The position numbers and the translations under genes were made by a program. A stretch of DNA of 51,319 nucleotides. Source: Gammaproteobacteria bacterium (GTDB lineage Bacteria > Pseudomonadota > Gammaproteobacteria > Pseudomonadales > Azotimanducaceae). The stretch spans positions 1 through 51,319 of the forward strand of contig JAPOYV010000042.1 of the NCBI GenBank assembly GCA_026706385.1, written 5' to 3'. Positions 37,431 to 45,898 of this stretch are shown here, piece by piece (positions within the stretch are counted from its first letter, which is position 1; the number at the start of each line of letters is the position of its first letter). Below the pieces are notes generated by a model. That model did not search any database and was not told the DNA's origin. It saw nothing but the letters and a program-made list of their open reading frames with translations.

Positions 37431-39317
37431 ATGACAGAGCGCCCGCACAAGGAACAACGGCCAACGGGCCAACGGGAGCGCAGAGTCGGTTACCGGTTAG
37501 TATCGGCAGCCTATTGGCATGACCGCATTCGCGTGGACGCACCACGGAGAGGACGTCGACCGGGCCGTCGAACGGAAGGCGCGGGCTTGCGCTGGTTGCT
37601 CGTTGCCGGCCTGGTCGTGTTCGTCGCGGCAGCGGACTGGTTCGCCGGGGGCATCGGTCCCCGGATGGTCCTGGGCTCGGCGACGATTCACGTCACGTCC
37701 ACGCCCCCCGGCGCCGACGTGCTGCTCGACGGCGAGCGGGTCGGCGGGACGCCGCTGCGCCACGACGATACGCGCCCGGGCGAAGTCGTCGTTCGCGTCG
37801 AACACCGCTACCACGAAGCCGTCGCCCAACGCATTCACCTCGCCCGCGACGAGAGCCGCGTTATCCACGTCGACTTGGCGGCAGCAAGCGGCACTTTGGA
37901 GGTCGTGAGCAATCCGCGGGGCGCGGCGATCGTGATCGACGAGCGGCTACTCGACGACGTGGCACCCGTACTCCTCGCGCCCTATCCCGCCGGCGCCTAC
38001 GAGGTCTCCGCATCGATCGACGGCTGGCATCCGCAGACGCGAACCATCGAAGTGCTGCCCAATGCACGCACGGAGGTCGCGTTCGAACTCGAACGGTTGC
38101 CCGTCGGCGAGGTGTTTCTCGACCTCAGCCCATCGGACGCCCGGGTCGACATCGTCGGTTTCGACGAGCCCTATCGCCGCGGGGTCCGGCTGCCGCGCGG
38201 CACCTACGTGTTCCGCGTCGAGCGAGACGGCTATGCCAGCGAGGCCTTCGAACTGCCGGTTTTGCGCGGGCGCAACGAGCGGACCGTGAGGCTCATACGA
38301 CTCAAGGCCCGGCTGACCATCGCGTCGAACCCACCCGATGCGGTCGTCCACGTGTCCTATCGGGCCGGACAGGGTTGGCGCGACCTCCGCTACACCGAGC
38401 CACTGACACTGCCTGCGGGCGAGGTCACCATCGAGGCGCGCGCCTTGGGCTACCGCAACTACGCTCGACGGCTTGCGCTTCCCGGCAGGCCGCATGTGCA
38501 CACCATCCACATGCAGGCCTTCGACGTTGAGCCTGGACGCCGATTCCGCGACGCCTTGGCGTCGGGTGGCCATGGACCGCACCTCGTCGTCATTCCGGCC
38601 GGTGTTTTCCGCATGGGCTCGGCGGACGGCTCGCACGACGAGCGCCCGGTCCACGAAGTCGCCATCACGCAGCCGTTTGCGGTCAGCGTCTTCGAGGTGA
38701 CACACGCCGAGTTCGATCGTCATCGTGGCAAGGCTCCGGGGCTGAAGCAGCCGGTTCACGGCGAGCCTGCCCTGCCGGTTCCCGCCGAGACCCTCGCCGA
38801 CCACCCGGTGACCGGAGTGTCCTGGTCCGAGGCCGCGGCGTACGCAGCCTGGCTCGGGCGCGAGGCCGGCTATCCCTACCGCCTACCGAGCGAGGCCGAG
38901 TGGGAATACGTGGCCCGGGCGGGCAGCCAGACACGGTATCCGTTCGGCGACGATCCGCGCGAGCTGTGCCGCCACGCCAATGTCGCCGACCAGACGCTGG
39001 CCGCGCGGTACCGCAAGTACAGCACCGCCGAGTGCGACGACGGTGTCCTCGGCGTAGGTCCCGTCGGTCGCCTGGAAGCCAGCGCATTCGGCGTTCACGA
39101 CATGCTCGGCAACGCCGAGGAGTGGGTCGCGGACTGCTGGCGTCGCAACTACAGCGGCGCCGACGGCACGGCGCGGCCCTACGAGGCAAACTGCAGCGCG
39201 TACGCCGTTCGTGGCGGCGCGTGGGACTCCGCGCCGGAGGAAGCCACGGTGAGTTTCCGGTCGTTCAGCACGGGAACCAACCCGGCGCGCGGATTCCGCG
39301 TCGTGCGGGATCTCTAG
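37431..39317 (+). CDS. Membrane-anchored PEGA-repeat protein with FGE-sulfatase domain
   Basis: The 628-residue protein has a basic cytoplasmic N-terminus and one membrane helix at about 54-72 (WLLVAGLVVFVAAADWF). Several PEGA-type beta repeats follow over 83-375, each with a phrase such as STPPGADVLLDGERVGGTPL, SNPRGAAIVIDERLLD and SNPPDAVVHVSYRAG. A formylglycine-generating-enzyme-type domain ends the protein (VVIPAGVFRMGSADGSHDER, GVSWSEAAAYAAWLGREAGY, YRLPSEAEWEYVARAG, MLGNAEEWVADCW, RGGAWDS). Such proteins are usually surface or periplasmic; the FGE fold may bind or modify a partner and need not generate formylglycine. The ATG at 37431 is a possible start; a GTG at 37542 would give a shorter, still membrane-anchored product. 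Confidence 0.85.
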   Translation: MTERPHKEQRPTGQRERRVGYRLVSAAYWHDRIRVDAPRRGRRPGRRTEGAGLRWLLVAGLVVFVAAADWFAGGIGPRMVLGSATIHVTSTPPGADVLLDGERVGGTPLRHDDTRPGEVVVRVEHRYHEAVAQRIHLARDESRVIHVDLAAASGTLEVVSNPRGAAIVIDERLLDDVAPVLLAPYPAGAYEVSASIDGWHPQTRTIEVLPNARTEVAFELERLPVGEVFLDLSPSDARVDIVGFDEPYRRGVRLPRGTYVFRVERDGYASEAFELPVLRGRNERTVRLIRLKARLTIASNPPDAVVHVSYRAGQGWRDLRYTEPLTLPAGEVTIEARALGYRNYARRLALPGRPHVHTIHMQAFDVEPGRRFRDALASGGHGPHLVVIPAGVFRMGSADGSHDERPVHEVAITQPFAVSVFEVTHAEFDRHRGKAPGLKQPVHGEPALPVPAETLADHPVTGVSWSEAAAYAAWLGREAGYPYRLPSEAEWEYVARAGSQTRYPFGDDPRELCRHANVADQTLAARYRKYSTAECDDGVLGVGPVGRLEASAFGVHDMLGNAEEWVADCWRRNYSGADGTARPYEANCSAYAVRGGAWDSAPEEATVSFRSFSTGTNPARGFRVVRDL

Positions 39318-39354
39318 CGGTCGTCGTGAGCGGCGGCGACGGGCCGTGTGCCCG

Positions 39355-41700
39355 TTAGGCGGGTGGTTTCAGACCGGGAATCGCCACCTTCACGGCGTCC
39401 TCCAGGCAATCCACCAACGTCAATTCCATGTCGTCGCGCACGGCCTGCGGCAACTTGGCGAAATCCGACTCGTTGTCTCGCGGCAGGATGACGTGTCGGA
39501 TCCCGGTGCGGTGCGCAGCTAGCACCTTCTCGCGGATGCCGCCGACCGGCAATACCAAGCCCGACAGGGTCAGCTCGCCGGTCATGGCGACATCGTCGCG
39601 CACGCGCTTGTTGCTGTACAGGGACGCCAGGGCTGTCGCCATCGTGATACCGGCTGAAGGCCCGTCCTTCGGCACCGCACCCGCGGGGACGTGGACGTGG
39701 ATGCCGTTCTCCTCGATCGTGCTGCGGTCGATGTTGAGCCGCTCCGCCACCGACCAGATGTACGAGCGTGCGGCCTGTATGGACTCCTGCATCACCTTGC
39801 CCAAGTGGCCCGTGGTGATGGTCTTGTCGTCCTTGTGGGTCAGGGTCGCTTCGACGTAGAGCACATCTCCGCCGACCTCGGTGTACGCCAAGCCTGGCGC
39901 GACACCAGGGGCCATGTTCTCGCGTTGCCGGTCGGTCTTGAACTTATCCGGCCCGAGCAGTTCCGGCAGGTCGTCCACCGTAACCGTCGCCGGCGGTGCT
40001 TCAGCCTGGACGATCTGCCGCGCGCGCTTGCTGGCGACCCGGCCGACGACGCGGTCGAGTTCGCGAACGCCCGCTTCGCGCGTATGTCGGCGAATGCCCC
40101 ACGACAAGGCCTCGTCGGTGAAGCCGAGTTGGTCGTCGGCAAGGCCCGCGTTCTCGCGCTGGCGCGGGATCAGGTAGCGTCGGGCGATTTCGAGCTTCTC
40201 CATCTCGCTGTAGCCGGTCAACTCGAGCACCTCCATGCGATCGAGCAACGGTCTCGGAATGCCGTCAAAGTGGTTCGCCGTGGTGATGAAGATCACCTTG
40301 GAGAGGTCGAACGGCAGGTTCAGATAGTTGTCGCGGAACTCGCGGTTCTGCGCCGGGTCCAGGATCTCCATCAACGCCGCTGCAGGATCGCCCCGGAAAT
40401 CGCGGCCGAGCTTGTCGACTTCGTCGAGCATGAGTACCGGGTTGCGCACGCCCGCACGGCGGACGGCCTGCAGGATGCGACCCGGCATGGCACCGATGTA
40501 GGTCCGTCGATGGCCACGCAGTTCCGACTCGTCGTGCAGTCCGCCCAAGCTCATGCGCTCGAACTTCCGCCCCATGGCCCGTGCAATGGACTGGCCCAAC
40601 GAGGTCTTGCCGACGCCCGGCGGACCCACGAAACACAGGATCGACGCCTTTGCGTCCGGGTTGAGCCGCAGCACGGCAAGGGATTCTAGAATCCGCTCCT
40701 TGACTTCCTCCAGACCGTAGTGGTCCTCATCGAGAACCGTCTGGGCGTTGGCGAGGTCCAGGGTGTCCTCGGTGATCACGTTCCAGGGCAGTTCGGCCAC
40801 GAGTTCGAGGTAGCCTCGCGAGACCTGGTAGTCAGCCGCGTTGGCGGACATCCGCGACAGCCGCTTGAGTTCGCGGTCGACCTCCTTGCGCACATCGTCT
40901 GGCAGGTTGACATTGCGCAGTTGCTTGCGGAGTTCCGCGATGTCCTCATCGTCGCCGTCCTCGCCGAGCGCTTCTTCGATGACCCGCTTCTGCTGGCGAA
41001 GCAGGTGCTCGCGCTGGCCGTGCTCGGCCTCCTCGCGTGCCTGGGACTGCAGGTCGCGTTGCATCTCCACGACCGCCAGTTCCTGGCGTAGCAGACGATG
41101 GATGGCCTCCAGGAACGGCTGGATGTCGTCGATCTCGAGGATGCGCTGCTTGTCGTTCTGCTCGATGTTCCGGGCCAGCTCGACGAGCCGGTACATCTGC
41201 GTGACAGGATCCTCTATTGACCCGACCATCTGCTGGAAGAGCTGGTCCGGGTTCTGGGACATCATGTGGGCGACCTGGCGGGCGATGTCCAGGTTCTCAC
41301 GGATCAGTGCGGTGGCCTTGGCACGCTCCTCCCCGCCTTCCGGGAGAACCGGCGTCGGCAATTCCACCACCTCCACCTCGGCAGGCGCCTCTTCGTCCGT
41401 CGGCGCGCTCAGACCTTCGACCCGGACGCGGCGGACACCGCGGACGATGACTTGCGCGCCGCCGTCCCGCTGCTCGACCCGCGTCACGGTCGCCAGGGTG
41501 CCGATGTCGAACAACCCTTCGCGGTCCGGGTTCTCCTGGTCCCGGTCCTTCTGCAGGACGGTCACCAGCTTGCGGTCGTGATCGATGGCGACCTTCACCG
41601 CCGCCAGGGATGCGGGCCGACCGACGATGAGCGCCTGGATCAACTCCGGGAAGATCGCGACGTTCTTGAGCGGCAAAAGGGGCAGCGTCTGCGTTGTCAA
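39355..41700 (-). CDS. lon: ATP-dependent protease Lon
   Basis: The start is a TTG at 41700 with AAGGAG nine bases before it, giving LTTQTLPLLPLKNVAIFPEL, the usual Lon N-terminus; total 781 residues. Domains are in order: the N-terminal substrate domain, a coiled helical linker, the AAA+ module with Walker A GPPGVGKTS (about 359-367) and Walker B-like LMLDEVDKLG, and the protease domain with the catalytic serine in PKDGPSAGI (about 680) and lysine in GGIREKVLAA. Lon degrades misfolded and regulatory proteins in the cytoplasm. No ClpX gene is beside it, unlike the common clpPX-lon order. No heat-shock promoter was recognised in the 239 bp upstream; that stretch contains a short CGCCGC/GCGGCG hairpin near the RRM gene end. 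Confidence 0.96.
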   Translation of the reverse strand: MTTQTLPLLPLKNVAIFPELIQALIVGRPASLAAVKVAIDHDRKLVTVLQKDRDQENPDREGLFDIGTLATVTRVEQRDGGAQVIVRGVRRVRVEGLSAPTDEEAPAEVEVVELPTPVLPEGGEERAKATALIRENLDIARQVAHMMSQNPDQLFQQMVGSIEDPVTQMYRLVELARNIEQNDKQRILEIDDIQPFLEAIHRLLRQELAVVEMQRDLQSQAREEAEHGQREHLLRQQKRVIEEALGEDGDDEDIAELRKQLRNVNLPDDVRKEVDRELKRLSRMSANAADYQVSRGYLELVAELPWNVITEDTLDLANAQTVLDEDHYGLEEVKERILESLAVLRLNPDAKASILCFVGPPGVGKTSLGQSIARAMGRKFERMSLGGLHDESELRGHRRTYIGAMPGRILQAVRRAGVRNPVLMLDEVDKLGRDFRGDPAAALMEILDPAQNREFRDNYLNLPFDLSKVIFITTANHFDGIPRPLLDRMEVLELTGYSEMEKLEIARRYLIPRQRENAGLADDQLGFTDEALSWGIRRHTREAGVRELDRVVGRVASKRARQIVQAEAPPATVTVDDLPELLGPDKFKTDRQRENMAPGVAPGLAYTEVGGDVLYVEATLTHKDDKTITTGHLGKVMQESIQAARSYIWSVAERLNIDRSTIEENGIHVHVPAGAVPKDGPSAGITMATALASLYSNKRVRDDVAMTGELTLSGLVLPVGGIREKVLAAHRTGIRHVILPRDNESDFAKLPQAVRDDMELTLVDCLEDAVKVAIPGLKPPA

Positions 41701-41938
41701 GGCTCGGACTCCTTGAGCGCGGATTGGTTGACGACGAGTGTAGGTCTTCACACGAAACCGTGCGACGACCGTTCCCCGGCTGTCGCGCTCGCTAAAGCAA
41801 TGTGGGTCCCGGCGCGGTGTTTTCAAGGCCAACCCGCACGCGGGTGGCGCCCTGCTAACTCGCGCTATGTCGGTCCGGATGGTTGCGGCAAGTCGCAGTC
41901 AAGCGTGTCGCCGCTTGCGGCGCTGACTCGCAATCGCC

Positions 41939-42244
41939 TCAGCGCCAGCCGCGGTCGCGGCCTGGACGGCCACGGCCACCATCGCGTCCGCCGCCCCGGT
42001 CGGCCCTCGGTCGAGCTTCGCTGACACGCAAGGTGCGCCCCTGCATCTGGCTCGAGTTCAAGGCATCCACCGCTTCCGACGCTTCGGTCTGGTTGGGCAT
42101 GTCCACGAAGCCGAAACCCTTGGAGCGGCCAGTCTCTCTGTCCATGATGACGTTGGCCTCTGCGACGTGCCCGTACTGTCGGAACAGTTCGGACAGATCT
42201 TCGGACGTCGCGCCATAGGGCATGTTCCCAACGTAAATCTTCAA
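41939..42244 (-). CDS. Single-RRM RNA-binding protein
   Basis: The 101-residue protein has one RNA recognition motif with both RNP sequences: RNP2 IYVGNM (3-8) and RNP1 KGFGFVDM (42-49), followed by an arginine/glycine-rich tail (RADRGGGRDGGRGRPGRD). This layout is that of bacterial and cyanobacterial Rbp proteins, which bind RNA and are often cold-induced. The start is read as TTG with AGGAG six bases before it. It diverges from the dUTPase-like gene. Confidence 0.93.
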   Translation of the reverse strand: MKIYVGNMPYGATSEDLSELFRQYGHVAEANVIMDRETGRSKGFGFVDMPNQTEASEAVDALNSSQMQGRTLRVSEARPRADRGGGRDGGRGRPGRDRGWR

Positions 42245-42439
42245 TGCGTTCTCCTAGCGCTGGCCGGACCGCGGGGGCCGATCCTGCTCGCCGCGCGAAT
42301 ACCGCGACGATACGCCCTTGCCGCCCTCTTCACCATCGTTTTTTTCACCTACGGCCTCGCCATCGACTTGTCGCATGGCACCGGCGTAGCCGCTCGCGTA
42401 CGCTGCCCACTCGTAGAACACAGCGACCAGGAGCCCCGG

Positions 42440-43087
42440 ATGGATGTGGCCAGGATCTGGCGGCAACTTGGCGTCATGGCCCAGATGCAGGACGACCACA
42501 ACCGCCTGGTGCATCCACGCTGGCGCCAGCAAGGCCACGACTACTACCGCGCCGTGTGGGTCGAGTGCGCCGAACTCCTCGACCACTACGGCTGGAAATG
42601 GTGGAAGCGGCAGCACGCCGACCTCGAGCAAGTCAAGCTCGAAATCATCGACATCTGGCACTTCGGCCTGTCGGAGCTGCTGCGCGCGGACCAGTTGGAC
42701 CAGGGGCTGGCCGAGCGCCTGGCGAGCACCCTGGCGCGCGACGATGCGGTCGGCTTCCACGCGGGCGTCGAGAACCTGGCGCTTCAGAGCCTGACCACGC
42801 AGCGGTTCGATCTCGAGGCGTTCGTCGCCGTCATGCGCGCGCTGCCCATGACTTTCGACGAGCTGTATCGCGGCTACGTCGCCAAGAACATCCTGAACGC
42901 GTTTCGCCAGGAGCATGGCTACCAGGACGGCAGCTACCGCAAGCGCTGGCACGATGGCCGGGAGGACAACGAGCACTTGGTCGAGATCGTCGCGCAGCTC
43001 GATGCCGATGCCGACTCGTTCGTCGCCGACCTCGGCGCGGCCCTCGCGGCTCGCTACGCGCTGGCGACACCGGCCGCAGGAACCTGA
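42440..43087 (+). CDS. Dimeric (all-alpha, MazG-like) dUTPase family protein
   Basis: The ATG at 42440 follows CAGGAG, and 215 residues follow. The motif order is that of dimeric dUTP diphosphatases: MDVARIWRQLGVMAQMQDD, then VECAELLDHYGWKWWK with an E-x-x-E pair and the KWWK signature, then EIIDIWHF with the second acidic pair (E-x-x-D). These enzymes cleave dUTP or related nucleotides to the monophosphate with Mg2+. A possible longer reading upstream would run into the divergent promoter region and is not used. It is followed 7 nt later by a small membrane protein gene. Confidence 0.87.
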   Translation: MDVARIWRQLGVMAQMQDDHNRLVHPRWRQQGHDYYRAVWVECAELLDHYGWKWWKRQHADLEQVKLEIIDIWHFGLSELLRADQLDQGLAERLASTLARDDAVGFHAGVENLALQSLTTQRFDLEAFVAVMRALPMTFDELYRGYVAKNILNAFRQEHGYQDGSYRKRWHDGREDNEHLVEIVAQLDADADSFVADLGAALAARYALATPAAGT

Positions 43088-43094
43088 CGCGGCC

Positions 43095-43685
43095 GTGCCC
43101 CATGCGACCGCCACGCCTACGGACTCGCCGCCGGTTACGCTCGTCGGCGTCGTGGCCGCTTGCTGGGCCACGGTCGGTCTTTGCGGGCTGTTGCTGTTCG
43201 CCATTGTCCGGCTGGCCATGGTGGTCGCCGAGGGCGCGGAGTTCTCATGGGACTGGCGGCACTGGGCCGTCGCGGCCGCCAATGCCGCGTTCATGGCCTG
43301 GTCGGAAGGCTACCGGGGCTTCCAGTTGAAGTTTTCGCCACGCTCGGCCGCACGCGTGAAGTGGCTCGTGCACAACGCCTCGGGCCTATCAACGCTACTC
43401 GCCCCGGTCTTCGCCATGGGCTATTTCAACGCCACGCGGCGGCGGATGGTGGGCGTCTACGGGCTGACCGTGTTCGTCGTCGGGGCCATCGTCGTCGTGC
43501 ACGCGCTGCCGCAACCGTGGCGCGCAGCTCTAGACATTGGCGTCGTCATCGGCCTGGCCTGGGGTGTCGCGAGCTTCCTTTGGTCGCTCAAGCGGACGTT
43601 CGCGACCCCGGGCTTCCCGGTGTCCCCGGAGTTGGCCGATGCCGCCGCGCCGCTCCGTGCCGCCCGCGTCAAGGCGGCGCCATAG
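43095..43685 (+). CDS. Small multi-pass membrane protein of unknown function
   Basis: From a GTG at 43095 the protein has 196 residues and about four hydrophobic segments: VVAACWATVGLCGLLLFAIV, LSTLLAPVFAMGYF, YGLTVFVVGAIVVVHAL and LDIGVVIGLAWGVASFLWSL. A conserved-looking cytosolic loop (AWSEGYRGFQLKFSPRSAAR) lies after the first helix. It belongs to no family I can name. It is probably in an operon with the dUTPase-like gene. Its last 156 bases overlap the convergent CysZ-like gene. Confidence 0.65.
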   Translation: MPHATATPTDSPPVTLVGVVAACWATVGLCGLLLFAIVRLAMVVAEGAEFSWDWRHWAVAAANAAFMAWSEGYRGFQLKFSPRSAARVKWLVHNASGLSTLLAPVFAMGYFNATRRRMVGVYGLTVFVVGAIVVVHALPQPWRAALDIGVVIGLAWGVASFLWSLKRTFATPGFPVSPELADAAAPLRAARVKAAP

Positions 43686-44393
43686 CAGCGCACCGCCGCA
43701 AACGGCGGCCGGGATCACCACGAGCGCCGCGAACGGAATCGCCAGCAACGCCCCGGCGACGGCACCGAACCCGAGCGCGGCGGCACGGTTGGCGCGCAGC
43801 ACGGCCAACGTCTCGGCGAAGTCCAAGCCCCGGTTTTCCGCAGCGTAGTCGACGAACTGCACCGCGAGCATCCACGCCGCGAACACGAACCAGAAGAACG
43901 GTGCCCCGACATTCACCACGGGAATCAGTGTGAGCACGAATAGGCCGATAAGCCGCGGGAGGTGATAGCGCAACTTGCGCGCTTCGCGGCGCAACGCGTC
44001 CGAGACGGCGGCCGCCACGCTCGGCGCGTGGCTCGGCGACGTGCCGAACTGCTCCCGCTCCGCGCCCGCGGACAGGGCTCCGAGAAAGGGGCTGGCAACC
44101 AGCACGGCAATCAGGCCGACAAGCCAGCCCGCAACGATGAGCCCGAGGACATAGAGCAATGCCGCAACGAGGTGGCCGAGCCAATCGAGCCAGGCCGGCG
44201 TGGCCGCCACCACCCAACCCGAGGCGTCGGCAACCCAGGTGTAGCCGACGCCGAGCAGGAGCGCGACGCACACCAGGCTCGCCAGCAGCGGCGCCCACAC
44301 GAACCGCCGCAATGGCTTGCTACGGGCGAGCTTCGCGCCGTCGACGAAGCACGACGCGCCCAGGGCGAGTGTCGACCGCCGGGCGACGGTCAT
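43530..44393 (-). CDS. CysZ-like membrane protein
   Basis: The 287-residue protein has the CysZ (EI24) plan: two paired hydrophobic regions near the N-terminus (FVWAPLLASLVCVALLLGVG, AALLYVLGLIVAGWLVGLIA) and a late helical hairpin (LIGLFVLTLIPVVNVGAPFF, FGAVAGALLAIPFAALVVIP) with the FDYAAENRGLDF-type segment. CysZ passes sulfate across the inner membrane for cysteine synthesis, though many relatives are only annotated by similarity. The last ~45 residues (GGTERRGGIGQLRGHREARG) are unlike the family and are encoded opposite the neighbouring gene. The ATG overlaps the stop of the aminotransferase gene (ATGA), so the two are coupled. Confidence 0.8.
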   Translation of the reverse strand: MTVARRSTLALGASCFVDGAKLARSKPLRRFVWAPLLASLVCVALLLGVGYTWVADASGWVVAATPAWLDWLGHLVAALLYVLGLIVAGWLVGLIAVLVASPFLGALSAGAEREQFGTSPSHAPSVAAAVSDALRREARKLRYHLPRLIGLFVLTLIPVVNVGAPFFWFVFAAWMLAVQFVDYAAENRGLDFAETLAVLRANRAAALGFGAVAGALLAIPFAALVVIPAAVCGGALLWRRLDAGGTERRGGIGQLRGHREARGRERPLERPKEARDTPGQADDDANV

Positions 44394-45697
44394 CGACCTG
44401 CGGCCTCGACGGCTGCGTCGACAGCAGCGGCGAGGGTCGTGACGATGCGGTCCACATCGCCCTCCGTGATGGTGAACGGCGGACCCATGACCACGACGTC
44501 GCGGACCTCGCCGTTGCCGCCGGGGTAGAACGACACGCCGCGCGCGAAGGCTTCGCCGAGCACGCGTCCGGAGACTCTCGCGGCGGCTGGGAAACGCGCG
44601 AGCGTCGCACGGTCGGCGACGATCTCGATCGCGAGCAGCAGGCCCTCGCCGCGCACCTCGGCGACGTGGGGATGTTGACCGAACGCCTCTTCGAGGTCGG
44701 CCTTCAGCAAGCTCCCGGTTGCCGCCGCGCGGCGTACCAGGTCCTCGTCGGTCAGGATGGTCATCACTTTGTCCGCCGCCGCGCACGCCGCCGGTTGGGC
44801 GGCGAAGGTGTGAAACATGACGTCCAGGCCGGCCGCCGCGATGGCACTGCCGATCACCTCGGTCGCGAACACGCCCGTGATCGGCGCGTAGCCGCCCGCC
44901 ATGCCCTTGCCCGCGACCATCACGTCGGCGGTGACGCCGGGGAAGTGATCGAGGGCGAACGTGGCGCCGGTTCGCCCGAAGCCCGTCATCACCTCGTCGG
45001 TGACCAGCAGGATGTCGTGACGGTCGCAAAGAGCCCGGACTTCTGGCCAATAGTCCGGCGGCGGGACGAGTGCGCCACCGCTCGAGCCGACGATGGGTTC
45101 CGCGAGCAGGGCCGCCACGGTTTCGGCCCCCTCGCCGGCGATCGTCTCCTCTATGGCCGCGACGTAACCCGCGACGCCGTCGCCCCCGGGGTCGCGTAAC
45201 GGGTACGGTGCCGGGACGCGCGGCGCGTCCACAAGCACATGACGAAGACCGGCCTTACGGGACTCGTGGCCACCGATCCCCAGCGTGGCAAGAGTGACGC
45301 CGTGGTACGACGGAGTGCGAGCGATGACCTTCGTTTTGGACGGCAGACCTCGAGCCGCCTGGTAGGCGGCGACGATCTTGAGCGCCGCCTCAACGCCTTC
45401 GGAGCCGCTACAGGTCAGGTGTATGCGGGTCAGGTTCGCGGGCAGCCAGTCGGTGGCCAAGCGCTCGAGAAGCCGCTCACGCTCCGGAGTCAGCCAAGGT
45501 GGCACAGCGTACGAGCAACGCAAGAGGGCATCGCGCATGGCGTCGGCGACCTCGCGCCGGCCGTGGCCCACGTTCGCGACGATCGCGCCGCCAGCGGCAT
45601 CGAGGATGCGCCGACCGTCCTCGAGAACGAGTTCGACGCCGTCCGCCGCGACGATGCGTGTCGGCTGCATGGCCTTGAATGCGAACGGCCACTTCAT
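44390..45697 (-). CDS. Class III (PLP) aminotransferase
   Basis: The 435-residue protein has the class III omega-aminotransferase features: AAGGAIVANVGHGRREVADA, HLTCSGSEGVEAALKIV, RTPSYHGVTLATLGIGG, LLVTDEVMTGFGRTG with the PLP aspartate and VMVAGKGMAGGYAPI with the Schiff-base lysine. The family moves an amino group from omega-amino acids or amines to pyruvate or 2-oxoglutarate. The ATG at 45697 has a weak GGAAA upstream. It diverges from the kinase-like gene and is coupled to the CysZ-like gene. Confidence 0.92.
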   Translation of the reverse strand: MKWPFAFKAMQPTRIVAADGVELVLEDGRRILDAAGGAIVANVGHGRREVADAMRDALLRCSYAVPPWLTPERERLLERLATDWLPANLTRIHLTCSGSEGVEAALKIVAAYQAARGLPSKTKVIARTPSYHGVTLATLGIGGHESRKAGLRHVLVDAPRVPAPYPLRDPGGDGVAGYVAAIEETIAGEGAETVAALLAEPIVGSSGGALVPPPDYWPEVRALCDRHDILLVTDEVMTGFGRTGATFALDHFPGVTADVMVAGKGMAGGYAPITGVFATEVIGSAIAAAGLDVMFHTFAAQPAACAAADKVMTILTDEDLVRRAAATGSLLKADLEEAFGQHPHVAEVRGEGLLLAIEIVADRATLARFPAAARVSGRVLGEAFARGVSFYPGGNGEVRDVVVMGPPFTITEGDVDRIVTTLAAAVDAAVEAAGR

Positions 45698-45795
45698 GTT
45701 CGTTTCCACACGTGCTGACCTCAAAGGGTGCGCCCGCTAGTCTGCGTGACCGCGGTTTAGCTTCACAGTGGTTGCACCTGTCTCGGAGGCCGGTG

Positions 45796-45825
45796 TTGAC
45801 GCCACGCCGCCCAAACGGGTATCAA
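45796..45825 (+). promoter_or_regulatory. Sigma-70-like promoter of the kinase-like gene
   Basis: TTGACG (45796-45801) and TATCAA (45820-45825) are separated by 18 bp, a good match to -35 and -10 boxes, and lie 74 bp before the ATG at 45899. A perfect inverted repeat CGTCGCT-TG-AGCGACG (45837-45852) follows about 12 bp after the -10 box, where it could act as an operator. Confidence 0.45.
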
Positions 45826-45898
45826 AACACAAGGCGCGTCGCTTGAGCGACGTGGGACGACATCCGCGCGGACGGGCGCATCGGACAAGGAGTTGCCA

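Noticed and set aside
43530-45050. A long minus-strand frame that would fuse CysZ to sequence inside the aminotransferase gene
   Set aside because: The upstream part is out of frame with a clear class III aminotransferase; CysZ has its own ATG at 44393.
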